A DNA stretch of 20,788 nucleotides, from the IMG/VR virus record IMGVR_UViG_3300032087_006057, positions 1-20,788 of that record; one strand, given 5' to 3'. Source of the stretch: a virus. The position numbers were made by a program, and so were the translations under genes. Under the pieces are notes generated by a model. The model worked only from the letters and a program-made list of their open reading frames with translations, ran no database searches and was not told where the DNA came from. Positions 7,350 to 14,515 of this stretch are shown here, piece by piece. Numbering within the stretch: the stretch's first letter is position 1; every line of letters starts with the position of its first letter.

Positions 7350-8261
7350 TCAGCCCCAAGGGCCCCGGTCAGCACTGTCTGTCTTACGGCTCACCCTCGG
7401 CATTGCGAATGAAGAAGGGCGCACGCCATTGCGTGCCATGTCTTCTAACGCCGCTACTCGGTTTGCTGTTTTGGGGTGGGTGGCAAAGAGGTTGTCGTGT
7501 CCATGCGCATGCAGTGGATTAATGATAAACATATGGGCCGTCGCCGGATTACGCTCCGCAATATGATTGTCTACTCGCGACGCCACAGTTTCCAACCGCC
7601 GCAGGGCCGATGCTAACCACAGAGGATTACCGCAGATTTCTGCACCAAGTCGGTCCGCTTCATATTCGCGTGTTCGGCTGATCGCCATCTGAACAAGGCT
7701 GGCCGCTAAGGGGGCCAAGATCATCATAGCCAAGGTTCCCACGATCCCCATTTGTCGATCTCGGTTGCCACCAAAGAAAAGCGCGAAGTTTGCAAGCATC
7801 GAGATCGCACCCGCGAAGGTCGCTGTGATCGTCATGATCAACGTGTCCCGATGTTTGATATGTGCCAACTCATGCGCAATCACCCCTGCCAACTCTTCAC
7901 GGGTCATGGACTTGAGCAAACCCGTCGTCACAGCAACGGCCGCATGCTCTGGATCACGGCCAGTCGCAAACGCATTTGGTTGATCCGTTGTCATCACATA
8001 AACACGCGGCACTGGCATCTGGGCACGACGTGATAAATCTTCAACGAGATCCTGTAACTCATGCGATCCAGGCGGTAGCGGTTGCGCCCCATGCATACGC
8101 AGAACCATGCGATCAGAGTTCCACCAAGTCACAAGGTTCATCACCCCAGCAGCAATCAGCGCAAAGACCGCACCCCCGGTCCCACCAAGCAAACCGCCAA
8201 GGCCAACAAACAAGGCCGTCATCGCGGCCATCAAAAGCGCTGTTCTGAAGAAAGGCGTCAT
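7350..8261 (-). CDS. htpX: HtpX-like M48 membrane zinc metalloprotease
   Basis: A 303-residue integral membrane protease; E. coli HtpX is 293. Two hydrophobic N-terminal segments (about 7-25 and 31-47) are followed by a cytoplasmic domain. The zinc site is HELAH at 130-134 with the third ligand probably Glu199 in TREYEAD. Two further hydrophobic segments lie at about 141-165 and 171-194. The end, DRGPWG, resembles tails of alphaproteobacterial HtpX proteins. In bacteria HtpX degrades misfolded inner-membrane proteins with FtsH. Here it sits between terminase and methyltransferase genes, so it is best read as phage-borne cargo. The ribosome site is weak. Confidence 0.9.
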   Translation of the reverse strand: MTPFFRTALLMAAMTALFVGLGGLLGGTGGAVFALIAAGVMNLVTWWNSDRMVLRMHGAQPLPPGSHELQDLVEDLSRRAQMPVPRVYVMTTDQPNAFATGRDPEHAAVAVTTGLLKSMTREELAGVIAHELAHIKHRDTLIMTITATFAGAISMLANFALFFGGNRDRQMGIVGTLAMMILAPLAASLVQMAISRTREYEADRLGAEICGNPLWLASALRRLETVASRVDNHIAERNPATAHMFIINPLHAHGHDNLFATHPKTANRVAALEDMARNGVRPSSFAMPRVSRKTDSADRGPWG

Positions 8262-8352
8262 GCAGGAACCCTAAGTGTTGGCGTCCTCCAAAATATGGGG
8301 AGGCTCCTCATCGCAAACAAGCCATTTTGGCCAGCTTGTCGAGGCCACAACC

Positions 8353-9576
8353 CTATCGATTGTCTTTCAAATTATTGAACCGCTCCCCAGAGGTCTCCAG
8401 CACCGCCTCCTGCCCTGTAAATTTTTGCCACCGCTCTACAGCGACATCCACGTAGGCCGGGTTTAGTTCAATACCGAGGCAGACACGTCCGGTGCTTTCG
8501 GCTGCAATAAGGGTCGTCCCCGATCCCATGAACGGCTCGTAAACAGCCTGACCCGGGTTTGAGTTGTTCAGGATCGGCCGTCGCATACACTCCACCGGCT
8601 TTTGCGTGCCGTGGACGGTCTTTTCGTCCTGGTCCTTATTGGCGATATGCCAAAGCGTTGTCTGCTTTCGATCACCCGCCCAATGGCCTTTGCCCGACTT
8701 TTTAACAGCGTACCACGCCGGTTCATGCTGCCAGTGATAATCGCCTCGGCTCAGAACCAAGCGTTCCTTGGCCCAAATGATCTGGGATCGAATGGTAAAT
8801 CCGCAGGCCTCTAAGCTCTCAGCCACCGTCGCCGCATGCAGAGCACCATGCCAAACATAAGCAACATCTCCCGGAAACAGTGCCCATGCCTCGCGCCAAT
8901 CCGCGCGGTCGTCGTTCAACACCTTGCCCGTGCGCTTGGTCTTGGCAGCGCCCATTTCGTTACGCCAACCTGGATCATACTCCACACCGTACGGTGGATC
9001 TGTTGCCATAAGGAGGGGCGTGATCCCGCCTAAAACGCGCTCGACGTCTGTGGCGACAGTACTGTCTCCACAAAGTAATCGATGGTGCCCCAAGATCCAC
9101 AAGTCGCCCGGCCGGCTCACAGGATCCTCGGGCGTATCTGGGATCTCATCTTCATTATCTTGTGGCCCCGATCCCTCCTCGATGCTTGTCATCAAGGCGC
9201 TGAGTTCATCGTCGGTGAAGCCGGTCAGCCCAAGATCAAAATCAGCCTCAAGCAGATCCGCCAATTCGAGATTCAGGAGGTCTTTGTCCCACTCAGCGTT
9301 TTCGCCAGAGCGGTTATCCATAATCCGGAACGCCCGCGCCTGATTGGCCGTCAGTCCCTTCGCGACATGGACTGGCGCGGTCTTGAACCCGAGTTTCCGA
9401 GCCGCTTCCAGTCGAGTGTGACCGGCCAAGACAATCCTGTCCTCATCGACAACAATTGGCTGACGCCAGCCGAACTCTTGGATCGAAGCCGCAACAGTGG
9501 CCACCGCCTCCGCATTATTTCGCGGGTTGCGCGCATAAGGAATGATCTGCTCAAGCGGCAGGTCGATCACATCCAT
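8353..9576 (-). CDS. ParB-like domain plus beta-class DNA methyltransferase
   Basis: A 407-residue two-domain protein. Residues 1-95 are ParB/Srx-like (PYARNPRNN, then AGHTRLEAARKLG at 51-63). Residues about 155-385 are an amino methyltransferase with motif IV DPPY at 193-196 before motif I FMGSGT at 349-354, the order of the beta class. It should methylate adenine or cytosine exocyclic amino groups using S-adenosylmethionine. No restriction enzyme is adjacent, so it is probably an orphan protecting phage DNA or regulating it; that is inference. Start ATG 9576 is chosen over an upstream TTG at 9621 because an AAGGA site precedes it and the ParB domain begins there. Confidence 0.9.
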   Translation of the reverse strand: MDVIDLPLEQIIPYARNPRNNAEAVATVAASIQEFGWRQPIVVDEDRIVLAGHTRLEAARKLGFKTAPVHVAKGLTANQARAFRIMDNRSGENAEWDKDLLNLELADLLEADFDLGLTGFTDDELSALMTSIEEGSGPQDNEDEIPDTPEDPVSRPGDLWILGHHRLLCGDSTVATDVERVLGGITPLLMATDPPYGVEYDPGWRNEMGAAKTKRTGKVLNDDRADWREAWALFPGDVAYVWHGALHAATVAESLEACGFTIRSQIIWAKERLVLSRGDYHWQHEPAWYAVKKSGKGHWAGDRKQTTLWHIANKDQDEKTVHGTQKPVECMRRPILNNSNPGQAVYEPFMGSGTTLIAAESTGRVCLGIELNPAYVDVAVERWQKFTGQEAVLETSGERFNNLKDNR

Positions 9577-9620
9577 TATTTCTTCCTTGGAGATCACAGA
9601 GCCGATCAAACGGACCGGCA

Positions 9621-9652
9621 AACCGAAATGGGGTCCGAACCCCGTTTCGGTT
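9621..9652. repeat. Long inverted repeat in the methyltransferase leader
   Basis: AACCGAAATGGGGT at 9621-9634 and ACCCCGTTTCGGTT at 9639-9652 pair over 14 bases with one mismatch around a 4-base loop. In leftward RNA this is a strong stem 45 bases before the methyltransferase ATG. Only three T residues follow on that strand, so it is a poor intrinsic terminator. It could be an operator, an RNA control element or a pause site. Confidence 0.65.
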
Positions 9653-9700
9653 CAGACAGCAAAGTCAAAGCCCTCAGGCCTTTATTTTCTTGGAGGTCGC

Positions 9701-9835
9701 GTGAAAGCGAAACGAAATGGGTATTTCTCAGGGTGTCACTGGGAAACCCTCGAGCCTCGCCCCCCCGAACCCCTTGATAAACAGGAGGGACCCGAACAAA
9801 TTCAATGGGTTAGCGTATGGCTAAAATCTAAGTGA
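9701..9835 (+). CDS. Possible small protein (44 codons, GTG start)
   Basis: A GTG at 9701 is preceded by a clean GGAGG site five bases upstream and opens a 44-codon frame beginning with residues VKAKRNGYFSGCHWETLEP. It has two short proline-rich bits and three tryptophans. No family was recognised. Its TGA overlaps a GTG at 9832 that opens a 65-codon basic frame ending against the doc stop. The good ribosome site and the coupling-like overlap argue for coding; the lack of a promoter and the isolation on the other strand argue against it. Confidence 0.28.
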   Translation: MKAKRNGYFSGCHWETLEPRPPEPLDKQEGPEQIQWVSVWLKSK

Positions 9836-10025
9836 GCCAGTTTTTTCAACTCAAGCGCCACCCATTCACACCCAAATCAAAACACACATCACGCCAATCT
9901 CACCGCGACGCAGAAAGATCATCTTATGGATTTGCTACAGCCTTGAGAGAGATCTGTCACGGACTTCAGTGTCTCACCAAAAAATGTCTCGCGAGTGCGG
10001 TACGGCTTGACAGGTCGGATCCAGT

Positions 10026-10418
10026 TTAGCCTGCGATCGATATCATCGTGTTGTACAACCAACGCGCAAAATCAGCCTCGGACAGGACATCAGATGCCAG
10101 GTCTTCCATCGCTCGAACGCCCTCAATCGGATCCGGCCGCAATCCGAACCCATTGAGGCGCAAGAACGTCGCCGCAGTCACAAAAGCCGTGCGCTTGTTG
10201 CCATCAACAAACGCATGCGCCTTGGCGATCCCATAAGCGTAAGCCGCAGCGAGTTCCTCCAAGCGCGGCTCACCGTAGTGTGCTTTATTGCGTGGCCGCT
10301 CGAGAGCGCCCTCCAGCAAGCCCATATCGCGCAAACCGGAAGCACCCCCATGACGCGCAATTTGCCTGTCATGAATGATCATTACCGCCTGCTGCGGCAC
10401 CCAAACAAACTGGCTCAT
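10026..10418 (-). CDS. doc: Doc/Fic-family toxin
   Basis: A 130-residue death-on-curing toxin, near P1 Doc's 126 residues. The Fic core motif is HAFVDGNKR at 68-76. Lys at the position where AMP-transferring Fic enzymes have Gly is the Doc hallmark, so the likely activity is phosphorylation of EF-Tu, which blocks translation. Residues 17-45 and 54-66 are the helical scaffold. Its ATG overlaps the antitoxin stop (ATGA), so the two are co-translated. The active-site motif is intact, so the toxin appears functional. It ends next to a gene-poor gap. Confidence 0.92.
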   Translation of the reverse strand: MSQFVWVPQQAVMIIHDRQIARHGGASGLRDMGLLEGALERPRNKAHYGEPRLEELAAAYAYGIAKAHAFVDGNKRTAFVTAATFLRLNGFGLRPDPIEGVRAMEDLASDVLSEADFARWLYNTMISIAG

Positions 10419-10639
10419 GCAAGGGCCTGCAGCATGTCCCGGTTTTCATCCATGACGATTTGTGCAGCAGCAAGAGCGGCCGCCAGTTCTGGGTTTTGCG
10501 GCGTCATTTTCAGACTGCCGTCATCCCCACGAACAAAATAAACCGTATCGCCCTCACGCGCATCAAGGGCTGCAAGCATCTCAGCCGATAGGGTCACAAC
10601 GGCTGAATTGCCCACTTTGCGAATCCGTGTCTCAAACAT
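10415..10639 (-). CDS. AbrB/MazE-type antitoxin of the Doc toxin
   Basis: A 74-residue SpoVT-AbrB swapped-hairpin protein: MFETRIRKVGNSAVVTLS with the typical GNSAVVTLS strand, then a helical C-terminal tail (about 45-74) that would wrap and neutralise Doc. P1 uses Phd instead, but AbrB-type partners for Doc toxins are known. The start is ATG 10639, not the in-frame ATG 10663, because a GGAGG site sits 6 bases before it. A promoter and an upstream terminator make antitoxin and toxin an independent two-gene unit, probably repressed by the antitoxin itself. Confidence 0.9.
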   Translation of the reverse strand: MFETRIRKVGNSAVVTLSAEMLAALDAREGDTVYFVRGDDGSLKMTPQNPELAAALAAAQIVMDENRDMLQALA

Positions 10640-10666
10640 GCTTGCCTCCAATTGGTTATACATCCG

Positions 10667-10696
10667 TATATACCATCATAGATTTCGATGCGTCAA
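10667..10696 (-). promoter_or_regulatory. Promoter of the AbrB-Doc operon
   Basis: Read leftward, TTGACG (10696-10691) and TATATA (10672-10667) are 18 bases apart, a good sigma70-like match about 28 bases before the antitoxin ATG. An imperfect palindrome, GGTTATAC with GTATATACC, covers 10654-10674 and overlaps the -10 box, so it may be the antitoxin operator. Confidence 0.65.
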
Positions 10697-10727
10697 GAAA
10701 AGGTGCCGTGCCACCACAGCACGGCAC
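10692..10727 (-). terminator. Intrinsic terminator after the DUF6362 gene
   Basis: Perfect 9-base arms GTGCCGTGC (10703-10711) and GCACGGCAC (10719-10727) enclose a 7-base loop. In the leftward transcript the stem is followed by CTTTTCTT. It lies just past the DUF6362 stop and just before the AbrB-Doc promoter, ending the replication operon and insulating the toxin unit. Confidence 0.75.
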
Positions 10728-10732
10728 AGAGC

Positions 10733-11158
10733 TCACGACACCTGGGCGATCACAAAATCCATCGATCGCTTTTGCGGCACAACCCGGCCATTCAGATGCA
10801 GGGCAATAACCGCGAGGCCGAACTCAAAGCGCCGATTGGCTGTTGCTCGGCTTACCCCATGCTCCCAGCAGATCCCCTTCCAAGGTTTGCGATTGGCACG
10901 TGCCCAAAGCACTTGGCCGATGTCTTTTTCCACCCACCGCAACCACAGCATTGCCTCATCGGCCTCCGTGATCATCCGCGCCGAGGGGAGAGGGCGTCGG
11001 CTGCGAGGTTCTTGGCCAACCTGATCGGCCCAGGTGCTGAGATAGACTGGCCAGGAGTTAAAATACCCCTGCGGTTTGACGTCTGGTGCGGACTTCATAA
11101 CATCGGCGGCCAGCTCAAGCCGATCAGCCACACGAGCGCGGCTCCAGGGCTTATCCAT
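10733..11158 (-). CDS. DUF6362-family HTH-like phage protein
   Basis: A 141-residue protein resembling DUF6362, common in rhodobacterial prophages. The N-terminus MDKPWSRARVADRLELAADV is followed by ADEAMLWLRWVEKDIGQVLW and the HTH-like segment WKGICWEHGVSRATANRRFE at about 95-115. It may be a sigma- or terminase-like DNA-binding protein, possibly a late-gene regulator; function unknown. The ATG at 11158 is chosen because an AGGG-type site precedes it and the conserved region begins there; the frame extends further upstream without family-like sequence. It overlaps the preceding gene by 8 bases and is followed by a terminator. Confidence 0.75.
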   Translation of the reverse strand: MDKPWSRARVADRLELAADVMKSAPDVKPQGYFNSWPVYLSTWADQVGQEPRSRRPLPSARMITEADEAMLWLRWVEKDIGQVLWARANRKPWKGICWEHGVSRATANRRFEFGLAVIALHLNGRVVPQKRSMDFVIAQVS

Positions 11159-11357
11159 GCCGACCCTCCCCACCCCCCGGCAATTTGCCGTAGAGTTTTT
11201 CTCCGAGCTGACGAACCATCTCGCGCTCAGGCCAGGTGAGACGGTGATCTTCGAGCGAGACTGCGAGAACATGTTGATCACGCCACCCATCGCGTTTGAC
11301 TTCATCCGGCGTTCGTCTGTTGCCACCGTAGCCCTTGGGAGTGAACCGCATACCCAT
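11151..11357 (-). CDS. Small hypothetical phage protein
   Basis: A 68-residue basic protein: MGMRFTPKGYGGNRRTPDEV and on to WPEREMVRQLGEKLYGKL. Its ATG shares an A with the resolvase stop (TGATG) and its end overlaps the DUF6362 start by 8 bases, so three genes are tightly coupled. The segment DHRLTWPEREMVRQLGEKLYG looks like a helix suited to protein or DNA contact. I know similar short proteins beside DUF6362 genes but no function for them. Confidence 0.65.
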   Translation of the reverse strand: MGMRFTPKGYGGNRRTPDEVKRDGWRDQHVLAVSLEDHRLTWPEREMVRQLGEKLYGKLPGGGEGRHG

Positions 11358-11845
11358 CAGCGGAGCCCTCCGCCGGTTTCCAGCGCCCAATGTAGGATCG
11401 CGATCGCATCGGCCTCGTTGTCATCCGCCGGGTTATACCCCCGCGCCTGCGCTGCAGCGATCATAGCCTCTTTGGGTGCATTTCCGCGGCCAGTGGCATG
11501 ACGTTTGATGGTTCCCACAGGGACGCCCTGATAAGGTACGCCGCGCAGCTCAGCCCAGGTCTCAAGCGTCGCCATAAGACCCCCATAGACATGGGCTGCG
11601 TCTGTCCCACGATGTCGGCGCACCTCTTCAAAATAGATCGCCTCAATTGGCCCTGAGAGCCGATCCAACTCCGTAAGCCAGTTGGTAAAGCGCAGATAAC
11701 GCATCCCACCGCCATCATAGCGTCCAGGTTTAAAGCTAACCGTGCCGCTGGTGATCAGACCATCAAAGCCGCGCAGAGCCCAGCCGGTTGTGGTGCCGAG
11801 ATCGAGCGCCAGATTGCAGCGCGGGTGTTCGTTGTATTGGGCCAT
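11357..11845 (-). CDS. RuvC-like Holliday junction resolvase
   Basis: A 162-residue RNase H-fold nuclease, the size of RuvC (about 170). Acidic residues expected at the metal site are Asp15 in LALDLGTTTG, Glu73 or Glu74 in YFEEVRRHRG, and Asp142/Asp146 in DDNEADA. It would cut branched DNA from recombination or clear branches before packaging. The start has a clean GGAGG site 6 bases upstream. It is the first gene after the AT-rich gap, so a new transcript may start there. Confidence 0.87.
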   Translation of the reverse strand: MAQYNEHPRCNLALDLGTTTGWALRGFDGLITSGTVSFKPGRYDGGGMRYLRFTNWLTELDRLSGPIEAIYFEEVRRHRGTDAAHVYGGLMATLETWAELRGVPYQGVPVGTIKRHATGRGNAPKEAMIAAAQARGYNPADDNEADAIAILHWALETGGGLR

Positions 11846-12193
11846 AGAGACCTCCTCTTCGTTGTCGCGAGCGCGGCGAGAAGGCTGGCCGATGAAGGCT
11901 GCGGTCTCGCCAGGCCCAGAAGGGTGGTCTGGTCAGGTGATATACGGGGCGAGCGTGCCGCCCGGCTGATTTTTCTAGAATTTCAATAGACGAGAATGAA
12001 GCTTTACCCAAGCTAACCCATTGGCGTGTCTGTATAATATATATAATTCATATTATTATATTATTATAGAAGGTAGTCATTCTTTTATTAAACCGCGCGC
12101 GCGTACACGCGTAGGGGAATAGGTGTCCTCTTGAAAGATTGAAGAAGGTGATCAATCTCACTTTGTCCATATTTTCCAATACATTACACCCCA
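11846..12193. other. AT-rich non-coding gap; possible replication origin
   Basis: About 350 bases without a supported gene. Bases 12031-12070 contain only three G or C in 40 (repeated TATTA and ATATA units). Directly right of it, 12094-12113 is a 20-base strictly alternating purine-pyrimidine run (CGCGCGCGCG then TACACGCGTA), able to form Z-DNA. A weak inverted repeat at 12136-12142 and 12152-12158 (loop of 9, then TTTC leftward) could be a feeble terminator for the primase gene. A possible -10 (TATAAT, 12068-12063) for the resolvase operon lies in the AT tract. The easily melted DNA beside primase and resolvase genes fits an origin, unproven. Confidence 0.4.
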
Positions 12194-14515
12194 TCAAAGT
12201 TCCTTCTGCATGATTTTACGGCCTGAAGCATCTCGCCAACGGCCACCCCAATGGGCCATGCGATAGACCATCGCCTGCCTTGTTGGTGACCCGCGCATAC
12301 CTGTGGTGATGTCCCCACTCTCGATCAGGGTGAGCAGGATCTCGTCTCGGTCACGGGATTTCAACCACTGTGAAGATCGAGTGATCTCGGATTTAGAGAT
12401 CCCCTTGGCCCCTGAGGCGCGGATGATCTCCTTGAGCCGCTTCAGATGCGCTTCCGTCTCTGTATCTGCCACATGGCGCTCGACCGCCTCCATCGTGCGC
12501 TGTGCATAGTGCCGCACGAAGGAGATAGCCCAGTCCGCCGTGAAGAGATCAATCTCGGGACTTACAGGGCTACGCCCCACCGCAACGATCAGCGCGAGCT
12601 TCAAAGCGTTTTCCCCGATGCGGGCGAGAATGGCTGTGAAGGCCGTACCAGCCGCAGCCCGCAATTCCTCCGTCAAGGCAACACTGAGCCCACGGAACCG
12701 AGCCCGAGCCTCCTCGGTCATCGGCACAATCATTGGGTTCACGGCCGTATTCTGATCCGCGGTCTTGCCCATCAGGTTGCCAGTTTTACCCCCTCCCGCC
12801 GCGGCGATGAGTTGTAGGCCATTGATCAGCGCGGTTGGCGCCTGGCGGATACCGACGGTGATATTTTCATCGGGGTAATCCTCATCGCTTGGCAAGATCA
12901 GGAAACGCGCAAGCGAGCCGTCGACAACGTTCGCCCCTTGCAGTGCGCCCCAGAAGTGCAAAGGCGTCGTGGTGCCATAGACACATAGGCAAGGCTGGTT
13001 GATGTCGCGCCTCTCGTTCGACCCATCCCGGTTTGCGTATTCGGCGCCGAGAAAGACGCCGCCCGCCGAGGTGTAGAGCTCAGTCATATTATCGAGGATT
13101 TCCGTGATGTGGCGTGGACTGCGCTTGCGATCCGCCGCAGCCGACAAAAACATTCCAAATTCGTCGATCTGAAAGAGGGTCGCGGGTTGACGATGCAGAG
13201 CGGTCAAAAGCCCGGCACCAGAGGCGATCTTGTTACCTCCAAGGTGATGGGCGAGCCCTGCCTCAAAGAAGGTCTCGTTGATAATTTCTCGGGCATGGTT
13301 TTTACCCGAGCCACTGTCGGCGATGCCCACGACATAGAGGTTCGAGCGCAGGTTGCTCTCGGTGCGATAGTTCCGCCCCATCAAAGCACCAATCGCGCAA
13401 AGGCTGGCCCCCAGTGAGAGGAGCGGCTGGGGGCGCCGGGCCGTGGCCAACATGTAGCCCGTCAAGTCGCCCACCAGACCGTCAGGAAGGGTCAAGGAGA
13501 ACGTAGTGGCATCGAGCTTGGCCTCCGTGGCGGACTGAGCATCAAGACGCGCCAGAAGTCCCGCCGCGGGGTGATCGTCACCTTCTACAAGGCTGCCGTC
13601 CAAACGCAGATCTGCCTCCGGCTGCCAGCCACGTACCATAGCAAGATGATAGATCGTGCCCGCCCCAATCCGGTCGGGCTTGAAGCTCTCCCATGCCCTC
13701 AACGTGGTGGCGGGCACATCCTTCGCCGCCTGCGCAGACCAATCGGCAAAAAGATCCGACCCCGCCGCGCCAAGTGCGCCCTTCAACGCCATACCCACCC
13801 GCATCCAGCTGTCATAATCAAGCTCTGCGTTGGGCAGCCAAGCGAGCGCCGCCTCAATGGCAGGCAAGGTACCGATCTGACTGTGGCTGCGCAGATGCTC
13901 AGCCTCGACCGCCTGACCCGCCAGCCCGCGCTGACGCAAAGATTCTGGCAGCAATGCGTAGGCCTCCTCGAGGAAGGCGCTGGCAGCCTCTGCGGTGATT
14001 TCTGGCAGGTCGGTGATGTCGATGTCCGCGAGATCCTCCTCAGGCCAGGCATAGGGTGCACCGGTGTCCGGATGATTGGCATAGGCGACGAACTGTTGCC
14101 CAAGACACAAGACCTCCAGCGGGTGGCGCTTGATGCCCCGAAACGGTGTTGCCGTGCGATAGACGAGCATACGTTTTGGCGCCCGGCCAATGCGCAACGC
14201 AGGCGTATCTCCAAGACGCTCACGGGCCAGCTGTTCGATCCGCAGAGCGAGCTCGGCATCCTCTTTGATGTCGATATCAACAGCCGCCACAGACCCGCCC
14301 ACGATGCCCACACCGCAGTCTGGCCAGCTGGCCCATGTGGTAACCTCAACCTCAGTCGTGCCGCGCTCTGCGTGGCGGTTCCATTCGGGATAATCCACCC
14401 AAACTCCACGCTGATAGCGGCCTGGCTTTTTCGTACCCGGACCGATCGGCAGGATGGCATATCCATTGGTGATGAGACGCGCGCCAAAACGCGCCATGAA
14501 GGATGTTTGGGTCAT
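12194..14515 (-). CDS. Primase-polymerase fused to DUF3987-like ATPase
   Basis: A 773-residue replication protein. Residues 8-190 resemble an archaeo-eukaryotic primase (Prim-Pol, PF09250 type) with the metal pair Asp80 and Asp82 in AAVDIDI and a later VLCLGQQFVAY strand. Residues 218-297 fit PriCT_2. From about 340 a P-loop ATPase of the DUF3987 type follows: Walker A GIADSGSGKN at 397-406 and Walker B LFQIDE at 447-452. Asn follows the Walker lysine instead of Ser/Thr, as often seen in DUF3987 proteins. It probably primes and unwinds phage DNA. It starts at a TGATG overlap with the DUF6511-like gene and has a GAGGTG site 8 bases upstream. Confidence 0.87.
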   Translation of the reverse strand: MTQTSFMARFGARLITNGYAILPIGPGTKKPGRYQRGVWVDYPEWNRHAERGTTEVEVTTWASWPDCGVGIVGGSVAAVDIDIKEDAELALRIEQLARERLGDTPALRIGRAPKRMLVYRTATPFRGIKRHPLEVLCLGQQFVAYANHPDTGAPYAWPEEDLADIDITDLPEITAEAASAFLEEAYALLPESLRQRGLAGQAVEAEHLRSHSQIGTLPAIEAALAWLPNAELDYDSWMRVGMALKGALGAAGSDLFADWSAQAAKDVPATTLRAWESFKPDRIGAGTIYHLAMVRGWQPEADLRLDGSLVEGDDHPAAGLLARLDAQSATEAKLDATTFSLTLPDGLVGDLTGYMLATARRPQPLLSLGASLCAIGALMGRNYRTESNLRSNLYVVGIADSGSGKNHAREIINETFFEAGLAHHLGGNKIASGAGLLTALHRQPATLFQIDEFGMFLSAAADRKRSPRHITEILDNMTELYTSAGGVFLGAEYANRDGSNERRDINQPCLCVYGTTTPLHFWGALQGANVVDGSLARFLILPSDEDYPDENITVGIRQAPTALINGLQLIAAAGGGKTGNLMGKTADQNTAVNPMIVPMTEEARARFRGLSVALTEELRAAAGTAFTAILARIGENALKLALIVAVGRSPVSPEIDLFTADWAISFVRHYAQRTMEAVERHVADTETEAHLKRLKEIIRASGAKGISKSEITRSSQWLKSRDRDEILLTLIESGDITTGMRGSPTRQAMVYRMAHWGGRWRDASGRKIMQKEL

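Larger units (their letters stand above)
9577..10025. other. Intergenic stretch between Doc and methyltransferase genes
   Basis: About 450 bases with no gene I can support firmly. It holds a long inverted repeat at 9621-9652 and two short overlapping GTG-started frames on the plus strand (9701-9835 and 9832-10029). The second frame's TAG overlaps the doc stop. No tRNA or obvious sigma70 promoter for the methyltransferase was recognised. The methyltransferase leader must begin here if that gene is not read through from doc. Confidence 0.5.

Noticed and set aside
8275-8305. Short inverted repeat CCTCC/GGAGG upstream of HtpX
   Set aside because: Only five pairs and no T-run or promoter boxes; expected by chance in this composition.
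11763-12011. 82-codon minus-strand frame before the resolvase
   Set aside because: It starts at TTG, lacks a ribosome site, overlaps the resolvase out of frame and is Arg/Pro-rich as expected for a shadow.
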